Shown here: piece by piece, positions 51,490 through 61,242 of the stretch
Position numbering within the stretch: position 1 is the first letter of the stretch
Layout: each line of letters opens with the position of its first letter
Source of the DNA: an uncultured cyanobacterium
Lineage (GTDB): Bacteria > Cyanobacteriota > Vampirovibrionia > Gastranaerophilales > Gastranaerophilaceae
Assembly: GCA_902495705.1 (NCBI GenBank)
Contig: CABUXT010000002.1
Location: 62,001 to 126,000, forward strand
DNA length: 64,000 nucleotides
Direction: 5' to 3'
Notes under the pieces: generated by a model
Databases searched by the model: none
What the model was told of the DNA's origin: nothing
What the model saw: only the letters and a program-made list of their open reading frames with translations
Made by a program: the position numbers and the translations under genes

Positions 51490-52734
51490 CTAGTTTTTAG
51501 AATTAATTTTGTCTAAGAATTTAGTAAGAGCGATTTTAACATGCGAATAATTCAAACCACCCTGCATATACGCAACATAAGGAGCCCTCATTGGACCATC
51601 TGCGGAAAGTTCAATCGTAGAACCCTCAATAAATGTTCCGCCTGCCATAATAACCTGGTCCTCATATCCGGGGATATATTCGGGAATCGGCGTTACATAC
51701 CCATTAATCGGAGACAAGGATTGAATTGTTTTGCAAAATTCTTCTAAAGGTTCAGGAGCACCAAACGTAATATTTTGGATAATATCAGTACGTTTCTCGT
51801 TATATTTTGGAGAAGAATCATAACCGATTTCATCAAAAATTTTTGATGCTAAGATTGCGCCTTTCACAGCATCTGCAACAACAGACGGCGCCATAAACAA
51901 ACCTTGGAACATCAAACGGTGTTGATTAAACATTGCACCGCCTTCACTACCTATTCCAGGAGCAGTCAATCTTGTTGCGGCACGTTCAACCAACAGTTCT
52001 TTACCTGCGATATAACCGCCTGCCTCAACAATTCCACCCCCAGGGTTTTTAATCAAAGAACCTGCCATCAAGTCAGCTCCGACTTCTGTCGGTTCTTTTG
52101 AATCAACAAATTCTCCATAACAATTGTCAACAAAACATATACAATTTGGATTTTTCGCTTTCACAACCTTGCAAATCTTTTCAATAGTTTCAATTGTCAA
52201 AGATTTACGTGTTGAATACCCTTTTGAACGTTGAATCAAGACCATTGTAGTTTTATCGTCAACCATTTTTTCCAAAGTTTCAAAATCGATATCCGTTTCA
52301 TTTAATAATGGAACTTCGTCATACAAAACCCCATTCCCAATAAGAGAAGAGCGTCTTGTTTCTTCATCTCCCATTGTTCCGATAACTTCTTGCATCGTAT
52401 CGTAAGGAGTGCCTGCAACTGATAACAATTTGTCACCGTATTTCAAATTTCCAAACAAAGCACAAGCCAATGTATGAGTGCCTGATGCAAAATGTATTCT
52501 AACCAAAGCTTTTTCTGTTTTGAAAACCTGAGCGAAAACTTTATCTAACACTTCACGACCCAAGTCGTCATGCCCATAGCCTGAAACAGTATAAAAATGT
52601 TCAGGAGCGACTCTGTTATCAATGAAAGCCTGCAAAACTTTTTCCTGATTCTCATCTCTGATTTCGTCAATTATTTCAAATTGTTCTCTTAAATCTTTTT
52701 CCGCTTGTTTTATAATTTCTCTATTTGTAGCCAT
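51490..52734 (-). CDS. PLP-dependent methionine gamma-lyase-family protein ('aluminium resistance' type)
   Basis: 414 residues. Fold-type I PLP enzyme of the YnbB group: GYGHDDLGREVLDKVFAQVF near 53, IHFASGTHTLACALFG near 79, VLIQRSKGYSTRKSL near 166, FVDNCYGEFVD near 200 and GSLIKNPGGGIVEAGGYIAG near 226, where the Lys is the expected Schiff-base residue. The C-terminal LTAPGIGSEGG and PVPEY-like stretch also match. Family members are annotated as C-S lyases from homology; the true substrate is unclear. It is transcribed alone. Confidence 0.88.
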   Translation of the reverse strand: MATNREIIKQAEKDLREQFEIIDEIRDENQEKVLQAFIDNRVAPEHFYTVSGYGHDDLGREVLDKVFAQVFKTEKALVRIHFASGTHTLACALFGNLKYGDKLLSVAGTPYDTMQEVIGTMGDEETRRSSLIGNGVLYDEVPLLNETDIDFETLEKMVDDKTTMVLIQRSKGYSTRKSLTIETIEKICKVVKAKNPNCICFVDNCYGEFVDSKEPTEVGADLMAGSLIKNPGGGIVEAGGYIAGKELLVERAATRLTAPGIGSEGGAMFNQHRLMFQGLFMAPSVVADAVKGAILASKIFDEIGYDSSPKYNEKRTDIIQNITFGAPEPLEEFCKTIQSLSPINGYVTPIPEYIPGYEDQVIMAGGTFIEGSTIELSADGPMRAPYVAYMQGGLNYSHVKIALTKFLDKINSKN

Positions 52735-52862
52735 TTTTCAATCCTTTTCCTTATATTTCAATGATATTACAAGCAGAATTAAATATAAAGTTTAAAATTT
52801 AAACAACAAAACCGCCAATATGTATAATTAAAATTCACATTAAATATATTTAAACTTCTTGT

Positions 52863-53591
52863 ATGAAAAAAGTTTTACTTAGCGCTTTTATATTGGGATT
52901 ACTATGTTTGCCGACAATTTCATCCCAATACGGTCTGCACACTCCACAAGAATTTAAAAACAATTTTGAATCCGAACAGGGTGAGCGAATTTTGTTCATC
53001 CTCGACTTTTCAAACAGTATGACAGAGCCACTTGAAGGTTCGCGGAAAGTCGATTTGATGATTGACACAATGAAAGAAATTTTGCCAAAAATTAACACAA
53101 ACGCTTGGGTCGGATTAAGAATATATGGGCACAGGATGGGATTTACCCCAATGGAAGCTTGCAGAGCATCCACCCTAGTCAGTCCAATTTTGAAAAATAA
53201 CGCACCTTATATTGCACAAACTCTGCAACGAGCAAAACCACGCGGAATGACTCCCATCACATATTCTTTAAAACAAGCCATAAAATATGATTTTATGGGA
53301 TTTTCAGGCAAAAAACATATAATTTTACTGACTGATGGTGGTGAAAATTGTGACGAAAGCCCTTGCACCTTTGTGATGAATTTAATTAAAATCAGACGAG
53401 ATGTTTCTATTGATGTAATCGCCTTCAATGTACAAAATGATGAGGATTTGGAACAATTAAAATGTACCGCACTTGTGACAAGCGGAAAATTTTACAACGC
53501 CCAAACCGCTGCCGAATTATTAAACGGATTTAACAACTCAATTGATAGAGTCAAAAATGTAGAGGCAAAAATTCTCATTCCAAAAGACTAA
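52863..53591 (+). CDS. Exported von Willebrand factor A-domain protein
   Basis: 242 residues. Residues 1-20 form a signal peptide (MKKVLLSAFILGLLCLPTIS). The vWA domain has the metal-ion-dependent adhesion site: DFSNSM near 49, the Thr of RGMTP near 127 and LTDGGEN near 154. Such domains bind protein ligands through a divalent metal. Paired cysteines suggest disulfides in the exported form. Start is close behind a weak AAACTTCTTG, so no clear ribosome site. The next gene encodes a tiny Cys-rich exported peptide. Confidence 0.85.
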   Translation: MKKVLLSAFILGLLCLPTISSQYGLHTPQEFKNNFESEQGERILFILDFSNSMTEPLEGSRKVDLMIDTMKEILPKINTNAWVGLRIYGHRMGFTPMEACRASTLVSPILKNNAPYIAQTLQRAKPRGMTPITYSLKQAIKYDFMGFSGKKHIILLTDGGENCDESPCTFVMNLIKIRRDVSIDVIAFNVQNDEDLEQLKCTALVTSGKFYNAQTAAELLNGFNNSIDRVKNVEAKILIPKD

Positions 53592-53665
53592 AATTGCCCA
53601 CATGGCGAATAGAAACAAGGGCTAAGCCATGTTTCCATATACGTGATTAGGAAAGGGGTAAAAAT

Positions 53666-53869
53666 ATGAAAAGATTTTTTGCATTATCAATTTTAGCACT
53701 TGCTATCAGCACAGGTATCAGCTATGTTGCAGTATCTCAAAACGTAATACCGCAAACGGTAGAAAGAAGCGGTTGTTGCTCACATCACGGCGGAGTTGCC
53801 TATTGTGGTAAAAGCGGATATTATATTTGCCGAGACGGCAGCCAAAGCCCAAGCTGCCGATGCAGGTAA
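53666..53869 (+). CDS. Tiny exported cysteine-rich protein
   Basis: 67 residues with an AAAGGGG site. Residues 1-24 are a signal peptide (KRFFALSILALAISTGISYV). The mature part of about 35 residues has six cysteines: SGCCSHHGGVAYCGK, YYICRDG and PSCRCR. The CCSHHGGV..C..C.DG..SPSC pattern is one I associate with small exported bacterial proteins of unknown role. It may be a disulfide-knotted peptide. It lies 74 bases after the vWA gene and may be co-expressed. Confidence 0.75.
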   Translation: MKRFFALSILALAISTGISYVAVSQNVIPQTVERSGCCSHHGGVAYCGKSGYYICRDGSQSPSCRCR

Positions 53870-53894
53870 TTTACAAATTTTACAAAAGAGTAAT

Positions 53895-54195
53895 ATGTTC
53901 TATTTGAGATTCCGAAACAAGTTCGGAATGACTGAAAAAAATGTCATTCTGAAAGCCTAGAAAATTTGTGTGAGCTTTACGAACACATAATTTTCTTGCT
54001 ATTCAGAATCTATCAATACTGATTTTGAAAAGTTGACTTCTGTGCACTATATTCCAATCAAATGGATAGACCCTGAATCAGCTCAGCCTGCGCCCGCATA
54101 CAGGCTCACTCATTTCGCTCTAGTTCAATGGTTCGCTTTGTAAAGTTCAGGGTGACATAGTAATAAAGTTGGGTGGGCTAAGCCCACCTTAAAAA
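53895..54195. repeat. Family A cluster with a loop insert, plus family F hairpin
   Basis: GATTCCGAAACAAGTTCGGAATGAC hairpin (53908-53932), an inverted family A element (53941-54156) whose far hairpin CCCTGAA / TTCAGGG is separated by about 70 bases that include CAGCCTGCGCCCGCATACAGG, then GGTGGGCTAAGCCCACC (54172-54188). No gene. Confidence 0.7.
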
Positions 54196-54233
54196 TTCTA
54201 CGTTCCACACTTCAACGTGACTGAAACATCTCT

Positions 54234-55253
54234 CTACATACCCAAATCTTTATCAAATTTCATGAAATCAATAATTTCCAAAATCGAATTGATTTGTTTG
54301 TATATAGTATAATATTGTTCCGAGTCAAATAAAGTTCTTTTTGTATCAATCTCAAAGAAATCCTTATTATTTGGAACGAACAAATAAACAAACCCACCAA
54401 CAAACGCAGCAGCAACAGTATCGTCCTTGGCATCCCCAATTGTATAATCAGCAAGAGACAATGCTGAAGTTACTTGATTTGTAGAGTCAAGTCCTCCGCC
54501 CATTGTTGCTGCATATTTAAAATTATCACCAAGTTTGCACAATCTATCCATAAAACCTGCTGTCAATAAATACCTTGCTTCAATTTGGTCTGTTGAATAG
54601 ACTTTGCGATTATGCATAAACGCGATTGATTCTAATAACACCTCTTGAAACAGATTGTTCGGTTTTCTGCATTTGCCAGAGATTCCGACAATAGTTTGAC
54701 AAGTAAATGCTTTTTTCATTTGAATTTTTATAATCAAACCGCTAAAATCATAAACTCGTTTTAAGTGAGTTTTACCAGTACAATACGACCTGCGAGCTTC
54801 CATGTGATATAAACCACATTCGTTTATTAGGAAATTACAACCTTTATATAATCCAATAATTACATCATCATCAGTTTTACCTTCTGCAGCCGGATATAGC
54901 CCCCAATCTTGGATATCACCATAAGGAATTGCGTTTTTCTTATCTGAAAAATACAAATTTCCAAAGAGCAACAAAATTTTTGAAGTTATTTCTTTTTTAA
55001 AAGTTTTTTTAAACTGCACATCCAAAGACCAAACATAAAGAGCCGGAATAAAGGCTATAACAACAAAAATCACCCCAAGCAGATTATCTTGAACCAGCAA
55101 ATATCCGCCAATAAGCAAAAATAAAATTCCGAACACAACCGAAACATACCTTTGAAACGCAATACTTGCACGTTTCTTTTCAAACGGAGTGATAATCGGT
55201 TTTATTTTTTGTTCATAAAAATCATTAAATTCTTGTTGTTGTAACTTTACCAT
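54234..55253 (-). CDS. DUF3137-family membrane protein
   Basis: 339 residues. Two adjacent membrane helices near 35-54 (YVSVVFGILFLLIGGYLLV) and 58-75 (LLGVIFVVIAFIPALYVW) with both termini in the cytoplasm. The large soluble domain has NLYFSDKKNAIPYGDIQDWG and a C-terminal VYLFVPNNKDFFEID, consistent with DUF3137. Function unknown. The XRE gene ends nine bases upstream, so the two form a small operon. Confidence 0.72.
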   Translation of the reverse strand: MVKLQQQEFNDFYEQKIKPIITPFEKKRASIAFQRYVSVVFGILFLLIGGYLLVQDNLLGVIFVVIAFIPALYVWSLDVQFKKTFKKEITSKILLLFGNLYFSDKKNAIPYGDIQDWGLYPAAEGKTDDDVIIGLYKGCNFLINECGLYHMEARRSYCTGKTHLKRVYDFSGLIIKIQMKKAFTCQTIVGISGKCRKPNNLFQEVLLESIAFMHNRKVYSTDQIEARYLLTAGFMDRLCKLGDNFKYAATMGGGLDSTNQVTSALSLADYTIGDAKDDTVAAAFVGGFVYLFVPNNKDFFEIDTKRTLFDSEQYYTIYKQINSILEIIDFMKFDKDLGM

Positions 55254-55262
55254 AATAACCCT

Positions 55263-55475
55263 CTAAAATTTCAATAGCTCATAAGGCTCAACACCTAGCG
55301 CTTTCGCAATCAATCTAATCCTTGAAAGCGGAATATCTCGATGAGCATTTTCGATATTTGCGATATAAGAATTATCGGCTAAAATTTCCAAACTCAATTG
55401 TTCCTGCGTCATACCTTTAGCCTTTCGGAGCTCTCGGACACGCTTTCCAAACTTTTTATGGAAAACTTTACTCAT
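55263..55475 (-). CDS. Small XRE-family regulator
   Basis: 70 residues from the ATG at 55473-55475 (MSKVFHKKFGKRVRELRKAK); Met codons 4 and 13 codons upstream are possible. One HTH domain: KGMTQEQLSLEILADNSYIA, then NIENAHRDIPLSRIRLIAKA and LGVEPYELL. It probably controls its own operon with the DUF3137 gene. No strong ribosome site. Confidence 0.82.
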   Translation of the reverse strand: MSKVFHKKFGKRVRELRKAKGMTQEQLSLEILADNSYIANIENAHRDIPLSRIRLIAKALGVEPYELLKF

Positions 55476-55628
55476 CTTTTTTACCATACCAGTTGATATA
55501 ACAAAAATTTGCAAGATAAAACATTGCTATTTTGGAGATTTTATGCTTACATGTCATGTTGTTAGGACATTTTATATGGTTAAAATATTTTGTATTGAGC
55601 AAAATTTGAAAAACAATCAATGAAGATA

Positions 55629-56200
55629 ATGTCATTCTAAAAACTTAGAAAATTTGTATGAGCTTGGCGAATACATAATTTTCTTGCTATTCAGAATCTA
55701 TCAATTCTGATTTATTTTTGCAAGTCTTTGACCCCTCACCCTTCCCCTCTCCCACAAGGGGCGAGGGAACATGTGTCACCCTGAACCGCAGGAGCAGAGT
55801 GCGAAACGAAGTGGAGTCACGTTTTATGCGACTGCAATGTTTCAGGGTCTCAAATATTACAAAATTCATATATGACTAATATGTCTTATTAGAGATTCCG
55901 AAATAAATTCGGAATGACATAGACCTGTGCGGTTTACATAAAATCATGTCATTACGAGGAAAGTTTATTTGCAAATGTTACATTGTTTTTTACAAAGTGA
56001 CGTGGTAATCCACAACATATCAGTCATATCCCCCACCTCGAAATCAAAGATTTCGGTCCGCCCCCCCAAGGGCGGACAGCCTCACTTACTAGTGGGTGAT
56101 TACTACGTCGCGTTGTAATGTCTATTATATTATTTGTAAAATATCGCTCCTCGTAATGACATGACTTTTGTTTTAGTCGGCTTAGTAAAGCAGACCTACA
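55629..56200. repeat. Mosaic of families A, B, C and D, with a loop insert
   Basis: An inverted family A half (55629-55700), a short family B palindrome (55733-55765), a CCCTGAA / TTCAGGG hairpin with the 55-base insert (55773-55849), a GATTCCGAAATAAATTCGGAATGAC hairpin (55894-55918), family C (55947-56012), family D inverted (56031-56079), family C inverted (56094-56160) and a short GTCGGCTTAGTAAAGCAGAC piece. No gene in this 730-base gap. Confidence 0.75.
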
Positions 56201-56244
56201 TTTTAGTCCGCAATCCTGACCTCTTGTCCTGCCCTCTAATACAG

Positions 56245-59200
56245 CTAATCAACTGAGAAAATTTCTCTAATATCGTCCATAGTAAGCGATTTTGTAATAT
56301 TTCTGTCAACGGAAATTACGCTATCAACAAGGTTACGCTTGATTGTTTTAAGTTTTTGAATCTTTTCTTCAACCGTGTTTTTAGTAATAAGTCTATAAAC
56401 AAATACCTTCTTAGTTTGTCCGATACGATAAGCACGGTCTGTAGCTTGGTCTTCAACAGCAGGGTTCCACCAAGGGTCATAGTGAATTACATAATCCGCA
56501 CCGGTCAAGTTCAAACCTGTACCGCCGGCTTTCAAACTGATTAAGAAAATCGGTATTGTCGGGTCAGAATTAAATCTTTCAACTGCACCTTGACGGTCTT
56601 TTGTTTTACCTGTCAAGTATTCATACTTAATACCTGATTTTTCAAGCCAAACTTTGATAATATCCAACATATCCACAAATTGGCTGAACAACAAGATTCT
56701 ATGTTTTTCTGCAATAATTTCTTCCAACATTGATTTAAGTTTTTCAAACTTACCTGATGAAATAACGTTTTTAACATTATTCTTATCATACAATCTTGGG
56801 TGACAGCAGATTTGACGCATTCTAAGAAGTGCTGAGAAAATAGACAATCTGCTCTTTTCAAGTCCGTTTTGCTCAATAGATTTGAACAATTCTTCTTTTG
56901 TACTGTCAAGAACTTGTAAGTAGAAATCTCTTTGGTCATCTGTTAATTCACAGTATGCAATGTTTTCAACCTTGTCAGGCAAATCTTTTGCAACATCTCG
57001 TTTCATACGGCGTAAGATAAACGGATAAATCTGCAATTTCAAACGTTTTTCAACGATTTTGTCCTGACGTTCCATAATCGGATTAACATATCTTGAATTG
57101 AAATCCGCCATTGTAAACAAGAATCCCGGCATCAAGAAATCAAACACAGACCACAATTCTTCAAGTTTATTTTCAATCGGAGTACCTGAAAGTGCCAATT
57201 TGTGTTGAGAGTTCAATTGTTTAACCGCTTGTGCTGTTTGAGATGTAGCGTTTTTGATATTTTGCGATTCATCCAAAATTATATAGCGGAAATTAACATC
57301 TTTTAATTTTGCAATATCACGTCTAACCAAAGCATAACTTGTAATTACAACATCATACTCAGGAATTTTCTTAAAGAATTGCTTTCTTTCTCCGCCTTGC
57401 AACTTCAAACAAGATAGAGTCGGTGCAAATTTTTGAATTTCAGATTCCCAGTTAAATACAACCGTTGTCGGTGCAATAACAAGGGTTGGCATTGGACCGT
57501 CTTCTTCTTTAGCCTTTTGCAAAACCGTCAAAGCCTGCAAAGTTTTACCAAGCCCCATATCATCAGCCAAAATACCGTTCAAACCGTATTTGTACATGAA
57601 CCACAACCAGCCGAAACCTTTCATCTGGTATTCACGGAACTCAGCATTTATACCTTTTGGCAAAGTAAGTTCTTCAACGGTAGAAAACGTTGACATTTGT
57701 TCCCAGAAAGTTTTAAATCTGTCACTTAAAATAAGCTCTGCACCAAGGTTTTTCAACTCGTTGATTAAACCTGCGCGGTATGTTTTTACGGTAAATCTGT
57801 TATCAGGATTTCTATAAACATCAAATGAGTTGAACGACCTCATCATTGAATAAATATTCTGAGCAGGATATTCTACAAACCCTAAACTTCTAATACGTGC
57901 GTATTTTTCACCACTTTGAATAGTTTCATAAATTTCATCAAAGTTGATAATTTCATCCCCTGCTTGACCGTAAATATTTATATCAAAACTGTCAGGTTGT
58001 TCATCAGAAAAGTCAATTTTTGCACACAATTTGAAAGGTTCGTCCATCAATTTGAAAAACGACATATCATCCTTTTCTTCAAATCTCCAGCCTTCGCCTG
58101 CTTGTTTCAAATAATAATTGTAAAAATCGATTGCATTTTCTTTTTCCAATGCCAAATTATTTGTCTGCATAGGAACGAATTTACAAGCCAAAAGCATGGC
58201 ATAGGCTTCATTTTCGTGTTTAGGATTTCTCTTTACCCAATAAATCAAATCTTCATCAGGCTTTTTCACCGTAATATACTGTGTTTTATCGGTATTAGAT
58301 TTTGAATAAGGAACACGCACCCCATCATACTCAAAATCCAAAGATGCTTTCAAACTTTGGTCATAATCAATTCCCATAGTCACAACATTTACTGGAGGAC
58401 GTTGTTCTAACATCAATTTTGAAATTTTTTCATCGACTACAACATCCATAACTGCTTGCAACTTTGGCAAATCTTCATAAATAAATTTACCACCTTCTGA
58501 ATCTTTCAAATCTGTAAATGAAGATTTTATAATATTTTGCGGAATATTTTGTATTGCAACATTTGTCGGGAAAATAATATTTTTGTACCTTCCCCATTTC
58601 AAATGTCTAGAAAAATATCTAACTTCTTCAAACGGATAAACATCATCTTTATCAGGTCTTTGCCATTCCAATGACAACAACAAAGTTCCTGCGGTATTAG
58701 ATGTATTTACATAAAGAACTAGCTTCCATTCTTTATCCGTAAATTTTAAACGTTCTTTTGTTTTTTCATCCAAAACTTCATCTGCTCGAGATAACAAAGT
58801 AAACATAGGACCAAACTTTGAAATAGGAATGTCATACCATCCAGCTTTTTTATCCTGCCTTGAAATCTTCAAAAGCTGTTGAAATATCATAATTTCAACT
58901 TTTTGAGAATCATTTAGTTCAAAACTTGCATCCTGCTTTTGAGCCTCAATTACTGCACGCAAAATCGGCTCAATTTGCCTTACAATTTTGCCTGTTTCTC
59001 TTGAACGAACCAAAACTGAGAAGAAATTAGCCTTTCTTTTAGGATTAAAGTGAAAAATATAACTTCCAGTTGGTTCTGTAGTTAAGGCGGTATTCTCATC
59101 AGGGAAATCAAATTCCATGCCAAATTTTGTTTCCAACCAATCTTCATAAGCATGCTCATCTATTGCTTTTAATGCCACAGCAACAGCATGTTTACACCAC

Positions 59201-59427
59201 TCTTCTTTTAAAGGGCAGTTGCACCTTGCCTCAACTTTGTTCTTTTTAAAAATCAAATCTGTATTATAATGGTCCTGAAAATTACCTTTTACTTTTCCCA
59301 TATAAAAATTCTTTTCAGGATAATTATCAAACACCATATCTTTTGTATGGTACTCATAACCTCTGCGCCAGCTACCTGCACTTGCATTATCTTTTATATA
59401 CTTGTAATTAAATTCCGTTGGACTCAT
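56245..59427 (-). CDS. SWIM zinc-finger SNF2-family helicase/translocase
   Basis: 1060 residues. A SWIM domain near 64-85 (ARCNCPLKEEWCKHAVAVAL, the CxC..CxH motif) precedes a long middle region and a SNF2 core from about 590: DDMGLGKTLQALTVL (Walker A), VIAPTTVVFNWESEI, YDVVITSYALVRRDI, LDESQNIKNATSQTA (motif II), ALSGTPIENKLEELWSVFDF, then RILLFSQFVDMLD, LISLKAGGTGLNLTGADYV and YRIGQTKKVFVYRLI. It translocates on double-stranded DNA using ATP. Bacterial roles (transcription recycling, repair, defence) differ, and context does not decide. Confidence 0.93.
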   Translation of the reverse strand: MSPTEFNYKYIKDNASAGSWRRGYEYHTKDMVFDNYPEKNFYMGKVKGNFQDHYNTDLIFKKNKVEARCNCPLKEEWCKHAVAVALKAIDEHAYEDWLETKFGMEFDFPDENTALTTEPTGSYIFHFNPKRKANFFSVLVRSRETGKIVRQIEPILRAVIEAQKQDASFELNDSQKVEIMIFQQLLKISRQDKKAGWYDIPISKFGPMFTLLSRADEVLDEKTKERLKFTDKEWKLVLYVNTSNTAGTLLLSLEWQRPDKDDVYPFEEVRYFSRHLKWGRYKNIIFPTNVAIQNIPQNIIKSSFTDLKDSEGGKFIYEDLPKLQAVMDVVVDEKISKLMLEQRPPVNVVTMGIDYDQSLKASLDFEYDGVRVPYSKSNTDKTQYITVKKPDEDLIYWVKRNPKHENEAYAMLLACKFVPMQTNNLALEKENAIDFYNYYLKQAGEGWRFEEKDDMSFFKLMDEPFKLCAKIDFSDEQPDSFDINIYGQAGDEIINFDEIYETIQSGEKYARIRSLGFVEYPAQNIYSMMRSFNSFDVYRNPDNRFTVKTYRAGLINELKNLGAELILSDRFKTFWEQMSTFSTVEELTLPKGINAEFREYQMKGFGWLWFMYKYGLNGILADDMGLGKTLQALTVLQKAKEEDGPMPTLVIAPTTVVFNWESEIQKFAPTLSCLKLQGGERKQFFKKIPEYDVVITSYALVRRDIAKLKDVNFRYIILDESQNIKNATSQTAQAVKQLNSQHKLALSGTPIENKLEELWSVFDFLMPGFLFTMADFNSRYVNPIMERQDKIVEKRLKLQIYPFILRRMKRDVAKDLPDKVENIAYCELTDDQRDFYLQVLDSTKEELFKSIEQNGLEKSRLSIFSALLRMRQICCHPRLYDKNNVKNVISSGKFEKLKSMLEEIIAEKHRILLFSQFVDMLDIIKVWLEKSGIKYEYLTGKTKDRQGAVERFNSDPTIPIFLISLKAGGTGLNLTGADYVIHYDPWWNPAVEDQATDRAYRIGQTKKVFVYRLITKNTVEEKIQKLKTIKRNLVDSVISVDRNITKSLTMDDIREIFSVD

Positions 59428-59683
59428 CTAAAGGAGTTAATCTCTTTCTTTTATCAAGGGAACAACATCCATTACGAAAAACTATTCGTAAACCCTTAAT
59501 CTACAAAAAAATTATACATGACAAAAAATAAAAAGGCAAGAGTATTTTTATAACAAAATAACAAGATACTACTCATATTAAAGGATTGTGCTCATTTTTA
59601 ATTCACAAAACTTTACAATAAAGCAAAAAAGTCCAATAAAAATACTTTTATATAATAGGTAGAATTTAGGGAAGTTACGTACG

Positions 59684-60754
59684 ATGCAAGTCTCAAATCA
59701 AAACAACATTCAACCACAGAAGAATATAAGTGCAGGAGTTTCAACTAATCCAATAAACACTCAAACTCAACAAGCTCCGGTACAAGTTCAACAACCAACG
59801 GTTACGCAAACACAGTATCCGCAAGGATATTTGCCACCTCAAAATGTATATTATCCACAATACCCACAAGCTCAAGCTACACCACCAACAGCATCAGCGG
59901 TTAATATTCAAATTATGAACCCAACAGTAGGTGGAGCAGGTGGAATGAATGGAAATGCATTCCCTCAACCAAACGGCTGTAATTGTGGCATACCTTGTTA
60001 CCCGTCAGGATATTATACCGGAACAGTAGGTGCTGATGGCAAACTTTATCCAAACTACAACCCTAATGCTGTAGCAGGGCAACAACCTCAACAGGCAGGT
60101 GGCGGAAGCAATGTAAATAATGGCGAACAAAACGGAAACGTAAACAACGGAACCAATAACGGGACAATTGGAAACAATAACAACAATACAACGACCACCA
60201 ACAACACAACAACAAATAACAATAATACAACAACAAACGGTGAAAACAAAGCCGAAAACGGAGATAAAGTAAATTCCACAAATAATGACGACGACAAAAA
60301 GAAAACCGAAAAAAGAAAGATTGTCGAATTAACTGACGATTATATCAGAAATCTTGAAAATTACTTGAACAGTCAAGAAAAAGAAGTCCGATTAAACGCA
60401 GCTAAAGAAGTTTATGCACGATTAGCAGAAGATGACTCAAGACATGATGATAAAGCGCTAACCGCTTTAATCAACAAAATGTTGCAAGACCCATCAGAAG
60501 AAATCAGATTGATTGCACTTTCAGCATTGGAAGGAAGAATCGTGACAGGTGATGATTATACCGTAGGAGTTCTTCAAAAAATGCAACAAAAATCTGACGG
60601 ATACGGACAAGATGCAGTAGATGCAAGTAATATATTATTAAAAATGTCAGGAAAACAAGTTGAAAAAGAATTTGAAGTAAAAGATAACAAAAAACAACAA
60701 GAACCACCTAAAAAAGCAGAAGAAAAACAAGCAGACGAAAGTAAAAAGGTATAA
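59684..60754 (+). CDS. HEAT-repeat protein with Gln/Pro-rich head and Asn/Thr linker
   Basis: 356 residues. The first 130 are Gln/Pro/Tyr-rich and disordered (YPQGYLPPQNVYYPQYPQAQ), with NGCNCGIPCYPSGYY as a Cys patch. Residues about 140-190 are an Asn/Thr/Gly tract. From about 215, helical repeats follow (LTDDYIRNLENYL, EVRLNAAKEVYARLAED, EEIRLIALSALEGRI) that fit two HEAT-like units. The tail is Lys/Glu/Gln-rich. No signal peptide. It may act as a scaffold. It is coupled to the next gene, which starts three bases after its stop. Confidence 0.7.
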   Translation: MQVSNQNNIQPQKNISAGVSTNPINTQTQQAPVQVQQPTVTQTQYPQGYLPPQNVYYPQYPQAQATPPTASAVNIQIMNPTVGGAGGMNGNAFPQPNGCNCGIPCYPSGYYTGTVGADGKLYPNYNPNAVAGQQPQQAGGGSNVNNGEQNGNVNNGTNNGTIGNNNNNTTTTNNTTTNNNNTTTNGENKAENGDKVNSTNNDDDKKKTEKRKIVELTDDYIRNLENYLNSQEKEVRLNAAKEVYARLAEDDSRHDDKALTALINKMLQDPSEEIRLIALSALEGRIVTGDDYTVGVLQKMQQKSDGYGQDAVDASNILLKMSGKQVEKEFEVKDNKKQQEPPKKAEEKQADESKKV

Positions 60755-60756
60755 TT

Positions 60757-61230
60757 ATGACAATAATATCATCAATAACAAGCCCATTTAGAAGTCCACT
60801 AAAGCTAATCACCAAAGGTTTGGGAATTGGAGCATTAGCTGCTGTTGGATATGAGTCACATTATGTGGGTAAACTTCAAGCTGACCTCTATGCAAGTGAA
60901 AAAGATGCAAATGCCGCAGCATATTACCTAAATAATGATATGTACTTAACTGATATGAGCAAAATTTCAGAAGGCATAAAAGATAAAGCCTATGAAATGG
61001 AACTTGACCAAGGTTGGAGAAGATTTTTCAACCTAGGAATAGGCTACATAAAAGGATTTACGTCAAAACTTGTTGATGATGTTGTACCACTAGGCTTGGG
61101 ACTTGGTGCATTATTTGCTAAAGGAATGCCTGCAAAAGCATGCGCAGGTGGTCTTGGAGTTTATGCAATAGCAAAAATCGTCAAAAATTTCTTTGGTTTG
61201 GGAGTCCCAGGAGGCCCAATAAAGTCATAA
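60757..61230 (+). CDS. Hypothetical protein with hydrophobic segments, paired with the HEAT protein
   Basis: 157 residues, no recognised family. Hydrophobic, Gly-rich stretches near 20-33 (KGLGIGALAAVGY) and 112-125 (VVPLGLGLGALFAKGM), and a C-terminal VYAIAKIVKNFFGLGVPGG. The central part is acidic and helical. Membrane association is likely. With a three-base gap to the upstream stop it should be translated from the same message. Confidence 0.65.
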   Translation: MTIISSITSPFRSPLKLITKGLGIGALAAVGYESHYVGKLQADLYASEKDANAAAYYLNNDMYLTDMSKISEGIKDKAYEMELDQGWRRFFNLGIGYIKGFTSKLVDDVVPLGLGLGALFAKGMPAKACAGGLGVYAIAKIVKNFFGLGVPGGPIKS

Positions 61231-61242
61231 CGATTTGTTAAA

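Noticed and set aside
60063..60297. Two minus-strand open frames opposite the Asn/Thr linker
   Set aside because: Mirror the low-complexity repeats of the plus-strand gene; no start site.
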